In this document: positions 1-5,708 of the stretch, piece after piece
Position numbering within the stretch: the stretch's first letter is position 1
Layout: each line of letters begins with the position of its first letter
Assembly: GCA_019114885.1 (NCBI GenBank)
Contig: DXEQ01000320.1
Location: forward strand, 1 to 8,251
Length of the DNA: 8,251 nucleotides
Direction: 5' to 3'
Source of the DNA: Candidatus Anaerobutyricum stercoripullorum
GTDB lineage: Bacteria; Bacillota; Clostridia; Lachnospirales; Lachnospiraceae
The notes under the pieces: generated by a model
What the model was told of the DNA's origin: nothing
Databases searched by the model: none
Seen by the model: only the letters and a program-made list of their open reading frames with translations
Made by a program: the position numbers and the translations under genes

Positions 1-25
1 GAACGTCTGGAAAGGACCATAAGGC

Positions 26-811
26 ATGAAAGAACATTCTTTTAGAAAAGTAAATGTGCTCGGCATCGATGTGTCGACGATGCGTCCGGAAAAAGCTGTG
101 AATCTGACGATGGACTACATGAAGCGAAAGGGTCTCGAAGTGGTATTTTTCCACTCGGCGGAAAGTTCTCTGTACTGCCAGAATCAGCCGGAAGCGGCGG
201 AGGCAGTTCAGAATTTCCAGCTTGTTCTTCCGGGGGACAGTCACATGGAGCTGGCAATCCGTCATCAGAAAAACAGCGCAGGGGACGGAGAAGGAATCGG
301 GGAATATGCCGATGAGTATCTCAAGCGGCTCTTTTCGAAACTGAACAGGGAGAGCCGGGAGATCTATGCGGTCATGTCCAAACAGGAACATCTGGATTCT
401 CTGCAGGAATATATCGGGACCATGTATCCGGATATTTTCCGAAGCGGTATCGTCTTTGACGGCGAGACGACGGACAGGATCGTCAATGAGATCAATGCCA
501 ATATCCCGGATATCGTATTTTTCTGTCTGCCGGTGGAACAGCAGCTTCTCTTTGTGAAGGAGTATGCGTCCATGATGAATACCAGACTCTGCATCTGTAT
601 GGAGTCGGTGCAGCCTCTGATCCGAAAAGAGACGGAGCGTGCGCCGGAGATTCTTAAGAAGCTTCGGCTGGACGGGATCTGGTTTCGTCTTAAGAAGGAG
701 TCCATCATCAGAAAGACGGTGGTCGGCTCCATCTTCAAGCAGAAGGTGCTGGAGGACGCCGGGAGCGGGGATGCTTCCGGGGAGAAGACGCCGGATGAAA
801 ACAACCTTTGA
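26..811 (+). CDS. Divergent WecG/TagA/CpsF-family glycosyltransferase homologue, probably catalytically altered
   Basis: 261 aa, with no signal peptide or membrane segment. The fold signature of the WecG/TagA/CpsF family can be followed along the whole protein: an opening VNVLGIDVST block (residues 9-18), an AEAVQNFQLVLPG block (58-70), a YPDIFRSGIVFDGE block (134-147), PDIVFFCLPVEQQ (161-173) and the family-typical C-terminal RAPEILKKLRLDGIWFRL (205-222). Known members transfer N-acetylmannosamine-type sugars to undecaprenyl-linked acceptors for wall teichoic acid or capsule. Several hallmark residues are changed here. The usual LPDG, which carries the catalytic Asp, reads LPGD (68-71). The Asn of the N-terminal NxE motif is His43. 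The GxPkQE motif is LPVEQQ. The hydrophilic, Gly/Asp-rich tail after about 243 looks disordered. Start: ATG with GGAAAGGA nine bases upstream. The family assignment is fairly safe; enzymatic activity is doubtful. Confidence 0.7.
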   Translation: MKEHSFRKVNVLGIDVSTMRPEKAVNLTMDYMKRKGLEVVFFHSAESSLYCQNQPEAAEAVQNFQLVLPGDSHMELAIRHQKNSAGDGEGIGEYADEYLKRLFSKLNRESREIYAVMSKQEHLDSLQEYIGTMYPDIFRSGIVFDGETTDRIVNEINANIPDIVFFCLPVEQQLLFVKEYASMMNTRLCICMESVQPLIRKETERAPEILKKLRLDGIWFRLKKESIIRKTVVGSIFKQKVLEDAGSGDASGEKTPDENNL

Positions 812-885
812 CAGGTAAAATATGTAAAATATCATGAGAAAAGTATAAAATATATATTTTGTCATCATTTTGGTATAAAAAAGAG

Positions 886-929
886 AGAGGAATTGTACAT
901 TTTTATGTGTTTTCCTCTTTTTTTTTTTT
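886..929 (+). terminator. Rho-independent terminator after the glycosyltransferase homologue
   Basis: Stem arms AGAGGAA (886-892) and TTCCTCT (912-918), with an inner ACAT/ATGT pairing around a TTTT loop, followed by an uninterrupted run of 12 T (918-929). It lies 75 bases past the stop codon at 809-811. The gap before it is very AT-rich, with a tandem GTAAAATAT pair (815-832) and a 14-bp AT palindrome (847-860), and holds no gene. Confidence 0.8.
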
Positions 930-944
930 ATTATTTGTATTAGA

Positions 945-973
945 ATAACAAATAAGTCTTACTTTTTTATACA
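945..973 (+). promoter_or_regulatory. Candidate sigma-A promoter for the CdaR-like regulator
   Basis: A -35-like ATAACA (945-950, four of six consensus bases) and a -10-like TATACA (968-973) are 17 bases apart, just after the terminator and about 40 bases before the start codon. The spacing is ideal but the -35 is weak and the region is AT-rich, so a chance match is possible. Confidence 0.35.
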
Positions 974-1012
974 AAAGCACTAGAACAGAGAGTTCGGAGA
1001 GGAAGGGGCACT

Positions 1013-2101
1013 ATGATTTCAAATCAGATTTTGCAGGATACAATTGACGGGATCAAAGCGATCACAAGAATTGATTTATGTGTGATGGATACAGAAGGCA
1101 AGCCACTGGCTTCCACACTGGACGCAGTGGAGGAGTACAAGGAGGCCGTGCTGGTCTTTGCCGAATCTCTGGCAGAGAGCCAGATGCTGCAGGGATATCA
1201 GTTTTTTAAAGTGTTTGATGAGAATCAGCTGGAATACATCATCCTGGTGAAGGGTGAGACCGATGATGTTTACATGATCGGAAAGATGGCGGCGTTCCAG
1301 ATTCAGAATCTCCTGGTTGCTTATAAGGAGAGATTCGATAAGGATAACTTTATCAAGAATCTCCTTTTGGATAATCTTCTTCTGGTGGACATCTATAACC
1401 GGGCCAAGAAGCTGCACATCGAGACCGATGTACGGCGCTGCGTTTTCATCATTGAGACGAAAAATGATAAAGATAACAATGTCTTTGAGACGGTGCGGAG
1501 TATTTTCTCCGCCAAGGCCAGAGATTTTATCACCGCTGTGGATGAGAAGAATATCATCCTTGTCAAGGAGGTAAAGGCCAGCGAGGGCTATAATGAACTC
1601 CACAAGACGGCGGAGGTTATTGTGGATATGCTCAACACGGAAGCCATGACCAGAGTACATGTGGCATACGGAACGATCGTTGGGGAGATCAAGGAAGTTT
1701 CCCGTTCCTATAAGGAAGCGAAGATGGCCATGGATGTGGGCAAGATCTTCTATCCGGAGAACAGCGTGGTTGCCTACAACCGCCTGGGCATCGGCCGGTT
1801 GATCTACCAGCTGCCGCTGCCGCTTTGCAAGATGTTTATCAAGGAGATCTTTGAGGGACGTTCTCCGGATGAGTTTGACGATGAGACATTGATGACCATC
1901 AATAAGTTTTTTGAGAACAGCTTAAATGTATCCGAGACTTCCAGACAGCTCTATATCCACAGAAATACGCTGGTATACCGTCTGGATAAGCTGCAGAAGA
2001 GCACGAACCTGGATCTTCGTGTATTCGAGGATGCCATCACATTTAAGATTGCTCTCATGGTTGTGAAATATATGAAATATATGGAACAGGTAGAATATTA
2101 A
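1013..2101 (+). CDS. CdaR/PucR-type transcriptional regulator
   Basis: 362 aa, soluble. The N-terminal ~110 residues resemble the sugar-diacid-recognition (PAS-like) domain of CdaR regulators: after an opening helix comes DLCVMDTEGKPLAS, like the NVMDxxGxIIAS block of that domain. Residues ~140-260 fit the GGDEF-like linker domain of this class. The C-terminus (302-336) carries the PucR-type helix-turn-helix, with LNVSETSRQLYIHRNTLVYR and then LDKLQKSTNLDLR, which binds DNA. Known family members sense small acids or purine breakdown products and activate uptake or degradation genes. No such genes are adjacent here, so the ligand and targets cannot be named. Start: ATG preceded by a purine-rich GGAGAGGAAGGGG stretch (996-1008). 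Probably cotranscribed with the S41 peptidase 66 bases downstream. Class assignment is firm, function open. Confidence 0.85.
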   Translation: MISNQILQDTIDGIKAITRIDLCVMDTEGKPLASTLDAVEEYKEAVLVFAESLAESQMLQGYQFFKVFDENQLEYIILVKGETDDVYMIGKMAAFQIQNLLVAYKERFDKDNFIKNLLLDNLLLVDIYNRAKKLHIETDVRRCVFIIETKNDKDNNVFETVRSIFSAKARDFITAVDEKNIILVKEVKASEGYNELHKTAEVIVDMLNTEAMTRVHVAYGTIVGEIKEVSRSYKEAKMAMDVGKIFYPENSVVAYNRLGIGRLIYQLPLPLCKMFIKEIFEGRSPDEFDDETLMTINKFFENSLNVSETSRQLYIHRNTLVYRLDKLQKSTNLDLRVFEDAITFKIALMVVKYMKYMEQVEY

Positions 2102-2111
2102 AGAAGCATTT

Positions 2112-2146
2112 TGATCCGCGCCTCCTTTGTACAAAAGCGCGGATCA
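2112..2146 (+). promoter_or_regulatory. Intergenic hairpin between regulator and S41 peptidase
   Basis: A perfect 10-bp inverted repeat: TGATCCGCGC (2112-2121) and GCGCGGATCA (2137-2146). The loop contains a second palindrome, TTTGTACAAA (2126-2135). No T-run follows on either strand, so it is not an ordinary terminator. The loop also carries CCTCCTTT; its TCCTT (2123-2127) is complementary to the AAGGA (2154-2158) in front of the peptidase start. It could be an RNA-processing or stability element, a translational attenuator, or a protein operator. Confidence 0.55.
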
Positions 2147-2167
2147 TGGCAGTAAGGACAGGATGAC

Positions 2168-3526
2168 ATGAGTAAACAGGAGACAGAAAGACAGGATGAT
2201 GTCAGAGACGCCGCGAAAAAGCAGCAGGAACCGTCCTTTTCAGAAGAAAATGTGAATAGTTCAGAAAATGTGGATACTTCCCCGGAGACGCCAAAGACGC
2301 ACAGATATGTATACCGGGGACAGACATCCCCGGATGATGCGGGAACTGCCGGCAAATGGGCAGCCCGTCTGAAAAAGTGCCTGCGGGTTCTCGCCATTGC
2401 TGTTGTTGGTTTTATGATCGGGGAGTTACTGCTCATTTTCGGCGGTTCGGGAAGCGGTGTCAATAATTTTAAGGTACTCACAAAGCTTTCGGTACTGGAA
2501 GCCTATGTGGACCGCTTTTTCTTAAATGAGACTGACGGAGATCATCTGGAAGATTATATTTATAAAGGATATATGGCGGGACTGGATGACCCGTATGCCG
2601 CCTACTATAATGCGGAAGAATACGAGCAGCTCATGGCCGATGATTCCGGAGAGTATGTGGGGATTGGCGTGACGGTGCGTCAGGATGCGGACACGGGTTA
2701 CGTGGTCGTGGAACAGGTCAATAAAGACGGTCCGGCTTATAATGCGGGACTTCTGGTGGACGATATCATCATGACAGTCAATGGAAAGGACACGGCGAAG
2801 CTGGGTCTCCAGTCGACGGTTTCCGAGATCAAAAAAGATGAGGAACCGGTGCTCCTCACTGTGCTTCGGGGCGGCGAGACGCTGGAAGTCACCGTGGACA
2901 AATCCCAGATCGTGATGGAGACTGTCACCTGGGAGATGAAAGAAAACAAGACCGGCTATATCGCCGTATCCCAGTTTGTGGAGAATACTTCCGAACAGTT
3001 TGATGAGGCGGTCGCCTCACTCACAGAAGAAGGGATGACCAGCCTGATCGTGGATCTGAGAGATAACGGGGGCGGACTGCTCACCGCCTGTCTGGATCTG
3101 ACGTCGCGGTTTGTGCCTGATGAGAAGCTGATCGTATATACGGAAGATAAAGAGGGTCAGCGGACAGAGTACAACAGTGACTCCGTGGATGTGATCAATC
3201 TGCCGGTGGTTCTTCTTGTCAATGAGAATTCCGCCAGCGCATCGGAGATCATGACCGGATGCCTGAAAGATTACGGTATCGCCACTGTGGTGGGCGAGAC
3301 GACTTACGGTAAGGGTATCGTGCAGAATATCCTGCCCCTCCCGGACGGTTCCGCCGTCAAGATGACCGTCTCCAAATATTATACGCCGAACGGGAATGAT
3401 ATTCACGAGGTGGGAATCACCCCGGACGTGACCGTGGAGATGAATGAAGACGAATGGGCGGCGGCGCAGGATGACGAGAGCAAAGATACGCAGCTTAAGG
3501 AGGCTTACCGGATTCTGCAGAGATAA
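2168..3526 (+). CDS. S41-family C-terminal processing peptidase (CtpA/CtpB type), membrane-anchored
   Basis: 452 aa. A hydrophilic, mostly charged cytoplasmic tail of ~70 residues is followed by one membrane segment (about 71-92), so the protease domain should face outward. A PDZ domain spans about 160-245 (GEYVGIGVTV, GPAYNAGLLVDDIIMTVNG). The S41 core follows, with LIVDLRDNGGG (293-303), NENSASASE (352-360) and GETTYGKGIVQ (376-386). By alignment to B. subtilis CtpB, the catalytic Ser-Lys-Gln triad is Ser357, Lys382 and Gln386, with the same spacing, so the enzyme should be active. Family members cut proteins near the C-terminus, in regulation, envelope maintenance or sporulation signalling; the substrate here is unknown. 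Start: ATG with AAGGA/AGG upstream. The long N-terminal tail is a mild oddity and lacks a recognisable domain. No clear terminator follows. Confidence 0.93.
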   Translation: MSKQETERQDDVRDAAKKQQEPSFSEENVNSSENVDTSPETPKTHRYVYRGQTSPDDAGTAGKWAARLKKCLRVLAIAVVGFMIGELLLIFGGSGSGVNNFKVLTKLSVLEAYVDRFFLNETDGDHLEDYIYKGYMAGLDDPYAAYYNAEEYEQLMADDSGEYVGIGVTVRQDADTGYVVVEQVNKDGPAYNAGLLVDDIIMTVNGKDTAKLGLQSTVSEIKKDEEPVLLTVLRGGETLEVTVDKSQIVMETVTWEMKENKTGYIAVSQFVENTSEQFDEAVASLTEEGMTSLIVDLRDNGGGLLTACLDLTSRFVPDEKLIVYTEDKEGQRTEYNSDSVDVINLPVVLLVNENSASASEIMTGCLKDYGIATVVGETTYGKGIVQNILPLPDGSAVKMTVSKYYTPNGNDIHEVGITPDVTVEMNEDEWAAAQDDESKDTQLKEAYRILQR

Positions 3527-3545
3527 AAACTGCGGGCAGGTAATC

Positions 3546-3674
3546 CCCCCGGAACAATAGATTTGGCGGCTGCCTATTCGGGACAGAAAGGTCAGTGGAC
3601 GCCTCCCCGGGAACGATAGATTTGGCGACTGTCCATTTGGGAACGAAAGGCCAGCGGATGCCTCCCGGGCAATG
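3546..3674. repeat. Tandem 59-bp direct repeat in a convergent intergenic gap
   Basis: Copy 1 (3546-3604) and copy 2 (3605-3663) align without gaps at 48 of 59 positions by hand count, sharing for example ATAGATTTGGCG. A third copy begins at 3664 (CCCGGG-like, about 11 bases) and is cut off by the end of the minus-strand gene at 3680. The period is not a multiple of three and neither strand shows a ribosome-bound reading frame, so it is not coding. It fills nearly all of the gap between the convergent peptidase and DUF5721-like genes. Copy 1 can fold (AATAG with CTATT, CCCG with CGGG), but copy 2 does not preserve those pairs and no T-run follows. Confidence 0.8.
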
Positions 3675-3679
3675 CGGAC

Positions 3680-4159
3680 TCAGCAGATACCTCTTTTCTG
3701 GAGAAAGCGTTTCATGTGGTCGTCCACATCCTGCTCCAGTGATTTATCCAGAGAAAATGTACGGTAGGAGATCCCGGTGGTGAGTAACAGATGTTCCGGT
3801 TCGTAGAGGATATTCAGGTAGACGCCTTCGATATCCTCCTCCCGGAAAGAACAGTGGCTTTCTTTGATCAGGAAGGCTACCGTGGCTCTGGGCAGAGCCA
3901 GAACAATCTTACATCCGAGGGGAAGACGTTTTCCCTTTATAATAGTAAATGCAAACGGGCGCACCTCTTTCCAGAGACAATATTCCCGCTCCGGCCGTTC
4001 GGAGTCCGTATCGAAGAAATCATCGTTGAGATGTCCGTCGATATGATAGGATATTTCTTTTTTGAAAGACGCTTCCACCAGATAAAACAGGTCGAAGGTC
4101 TCTCTGGAAAGCAGGTGCGCCATAAAGTTTTTTACGTCAGTGATGGAAACGGAAAGCAT
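3680..4159 (-). CDS. DUF5721-like small protein of unknown function
   Basis: 159 aa on the minus strand, soluble, no signal peptide or membrane segment. The N-terminus, MLSVSITDVKNFMAHLL followed by ETFDLFYLVEASF and HIDGHLNDDFFD, resembles from memory the DUF5721 family common in Lachnospiraceae; no function is known to me. The middle is basic (FTIIKGKRLPLGCKIVLALP), and the C-terminus is charged with a likely helix (DKSLEQDVDDHMKRFLQKR). The frame is open upstream to 4264, but the ATG at 4159 is chosen because AGGAGGA (complement of 4165-4171) sits five bases before it and a good promoter lies behind that; the longer form would swallow both. It stands alone, convergent with the S41 peptidase and divergent from the aminopeptidase. 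Coding is well supported by start context; the family name is a moderate call. Confidence 0.72.
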   Translation of the reverse strand: MLSVSITDVKNFMAHLLSRETFDLFYLVEASFKKEISYHIDGHLNDDFFDTDSERPEREYCLWKEVRPFAFTIIKGKRLPLGCKIVLALPRATVAFLIKESHCSFREEDIEGVYLNILYEPEHLLLTTGISYRTFSLDKSLEQDVDDHMKRFLQKRGIC

Positions 4160-4164
4160 GATAT

Positions 4165-4171
4165 TCCTCCT
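4165..4171 (-). promoter_or_regulatory. Ribosome binding site fixing the start of the DUF5721-like gene
   Basis: On the minus strand this reads AGGAGGA, a near-perfect Shine-Dalgarno sequence, ending five bases before the ATG at 4159. No comparable site lies before the earlier in-frame ATG at 4264. Confidence 0.8.
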
Positions 4172-4190
4172 GTCATAGATTGATGGAACC

Positions 4191-4218
4191 ATTGTATCAC
4201 AGAGCGTTTGCTTTGCAA
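4191..4218 (-). promoter_or_regulatory. Extended -10 promoter for the DUF5721-like gene
   Basis: On the minus strand a TGATACAAT extended -10 (TACAAT is the complement of 4191-4196) is preceded by TTGCAA (4213-4218) with a 16-base spacer. It lies about 32 bases upstream of the ATG. The -35 is part of the palindrome at 4206-4220. Confidence 0.6.
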
Positions 4219-4220
4219 AC
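4206..4220. promoter_or_regulatory. Inverted repeat overlapping the divergent promoter region
   Basis: Arms GTTTGC (4206-4211) and GCAAAC (4215-4220) with a TTT centre. It covers the -35 of the minus-strand promoter and lies just upstream of the possible plus-strand promoter, a typical place for an operator. Only one copy is seen in the window, so operator function is a guess. Confidence 0.4.
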
Positions 4221-4224
4221 AGAT

Positions 4225-4254
4225 TTGTCATATCCGGACCAGATAAAATGTAAA
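4225..4254 (+). promoter_or_regulatory. Candidate promoter for the M18 aminopeptidase
   Basis: TTGTCA (4225-4230, five of six -35 bases) and TGTAAA (4249-4254, four of six -10 bases) are 18 bases apart. Transcription would start about 20 bases before the ATG and still include the AAAGGAG ribosome site (4267-4273). The -10 is weak; TAAAAT at 4244-4249 is another possibility with poorer spacing. Confidence 0.35.
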
Positions 4255-4280
4255 TTTCTGCCATATAAAGGAGAGAAAGA

Positions 4281-5555
4281 ATGAATACATTATTTGACTG
4301 CCTGAAAAAAGGGACCGCACCGCAGCAGGTGGTGGCATTTGCCAGAGAATATCTGCGGGAAGAGGGCTTTGAAGAACTGTATTATGACCGGCTTTTTTCG
4401 CCGCGACTCAGCGGACGGTATTTTATCACACCGTTTCCGGATGTGCTGTTTGCCTTTACCATGGGACAGAGAAGAGCCTATATTCAGCCGGCGCGCATGG
4501 CCTTTGCCCATGTGGACCAGCCCTGCTTTAAGGTGAAGGCGCGGCCGGAGTTTCGCAGCATGGAAAGCGACATGCTGAATGTGGAGGTATATGGCGGTAT
4601 GATGGATCATACCTGGTTCGACCGTCCTCTGGGGATGGCGGGGACTGTTTTCCTGAAAGGCGAGAGCCTTTTTCATCCGCAGGCCGTCCTCTACGACAGC
4701 AAAAGACCGGTGGCCGTCATCCCCGGAATCGCCATTCACATGCAGCGGGATGCAAACAGCGGGTGGAAGATTGACCGGCAGAAAGAACTGATGCCGGTGA
4801 CCGGTGTGACCGGCGCCTCCTGGACGGAGGGAGCCTTTGTACATTTTCTTGCCAGAGAGCTGAACGTGGACGATTCGGAGATCTTAAGTTTTGAACTCAA
4901 TCTCTATAATTATGATGAACCGCAGCTGATTGGGCTGTCCAGAGATCTGGTCTTAAGCCCGCGCCTTGATAACCTCGCCTCGGTGAGCGCCCTTCTTGAG
5001 GCGCTGGTAGAAGGAGAGCGGGGCAACGGTATCAATCTGATCGGTCTTTTCAATCACGAGGAAGTGGGGAGCTTCACCCGTTCCGGAGCGGATTCCGACC
5101 TCCTGAAAAATATACTGGAGGGAATCTATCACGCCCTCGGCTGTGATTCGGAGATGTTCCGCGCTTCCATGGCCGGCAGTGTCTATCTTTCCGTGGACGG
5201 CGCCCACGGCGCTCATCCGAATTACCCGGACCGCTGCGACACTACCACCCGCGCCTACGTAGGCAAAGGGGTGGCGGTCAAAGGCAGCGGCACCTTCAAA
5301 TATGCCACCGACGCCAAGGTGCAGGCCATCCTTACGGGCCTTTCCGAGAAATACGACGTGCCGCTTCAGATCATCAACGACCGTAACAATATCCGCGGCG
5401 GCAGTACGCTGGGGCCGATGATCGGCGCGCACATCCCGATGCGGGGCTGCGATATCGGGATTCCGATGTGGGCCATGCACTCCGCCCGCGAGACCATGGC
5501 GCTCTCGGATTACGAAGCCCTCTGCCAGATCGTGACGGCATTCTTTGCGGACTGA
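4281..5555 (+). CDS. M18-family zinc aminopeptidase (aspartyl aminopeptidase type)
   Basis: 424 aa, the normal length for the family, cytosolic. M18 enzymes remove N-terminal residues, often Asp or Glu, from peptides using two zinc ions and form dodecameric shells. All metal and catalytic positions known from aspartyl aminopeptidases can be placed: His77 in AHVDQP, bridging Asp230 in SPRLDN, general base Glu260 and zinc ligand Glu261 in NHEEVGS, Asp306 in SVDGAHGAHPN, and His400 in WAMHSARE. The protein is therefore likely active. Start: ATG with AAAGGAG seven bases upstream. It is the only gene in its unit: a divergent gene lies upstream and a strong terminator follows 20 bases after the stop. 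Probable role: intracellular peptide turnover. Bacterial members vary in substrate preference, so the exact specificity is not assured. Confidence 0.93.
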   Translation: MNTLFDCLKKGTAPQQVVAFAREYLREEGFEELYYDRLFSPRLSGRYFITPFPDVLFAFTMGQRRAYIQPARMAFAHVDQPCFKVKARPEFRSMESDMLNVEVYGGMMDHTWFDRPLGMAGTVFLKGESLFHPQAVLYDSKRPVAVIPGIAIHMQRDANSGWKIDRQKELMPVTGVTGASWTEGAFVHFLARELNVDDSEILSFELNLYNYDEPQLIGLSRDLVLSPRLDNLASVSALLEALVEGERGNGINLIGLFNHEEVGSFTRSGADSDLLKNILEGIYHALGCDSEMFRASMAGSVYLSVDGAHGAHPNYPDRCDTTTRAYVGKGVAVKGSGTFKYATDAKVQAILTGLSEKYDVPLQIINDRNNIRGGSTLGPMIGAHIPMRGCDIGIPMWAMHSARETMALSDYEALCQIVTAFFAD

Positions 5556-5574
5556 GGCATATCAAGAATCTGCC

Positions 5575-5625
5575 GGAGAGACGACGGCAGCAGCGGCGCT
5601 TCCGCTGTCGTCTCTTCTCTTTTTT
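5575..5625 (+). terminator. Rho-independent terminator after the M18 aminopeptidase
   Basis: Arms AGAGACGAC (5577-5585) and GTCGTCTCT (5607-5615) pair perfectly, extend outward by a G-T and a G-C pair, and continue inward after a six-base bulge with AGCGG/CCGCT around a CGCTT loop. A run of six T (5620-5625) follows closely. Confidence 0.88.
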
Positions 5626-5653
5626 CATCGGTAAAAAAACTCCCGCTGCCCGG

Positions 5654-5682
5654 GTCTATTCTCCTCTCTCTCCGCATATACT
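5654..5682 (+). promoter_or_regulatory. Sigma-E-type sporulation promoter for spoIVA
   Basis: The -10 reads CATATACT (5675-5682), seven of eight against the sigma-E form CATACAnT. The -35 reads GTCTATT (5654-5660), close to the sigma-E ATATT-type element. The 14-base spacer is right for sigma-E. No sigma-A-like pair fits as well. It lies about 26 bases before the ATG and uses the GGGGAGGG ribosome site (5694-5701). In B. subtilis spoIVA is known to be transcribed by sigma-E in the mother cell. Confidence 0.75.
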
Positions 5683-5708
5683 GCATTAGTATTGGGGAGG
5701 GATTTTTC

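Noticed and set aside
3527..3545. CTGCGGGCAG as a terminator for either convergent gene
   Set aside because: The stem is only three or four pairs; a T-run follows only on the minus strand. Too weak to list as a terminator.
3595..3783. 62-codon plus-strand frame over the 59-bp repeat
   Set aside because: No usable ribosome site, the repeat period breaks any repeated reading frame, and it overlaps the end of the better-supported minus-strand gene.
3791..4183. 130-codon plus-strand frame opposite the DUF5721-like gene
   Set aside because: The minus strand has a near-perfect ribosome site, a promoter and a family-like N-terminus; the plus frame has none of these.
4160..4264. Longer N-terminus for the DUF5721-like protein
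   Set aside because: The extension would cover the promoter, palindrome and Shine-Dalgarno site and has no ribosome site of its own.
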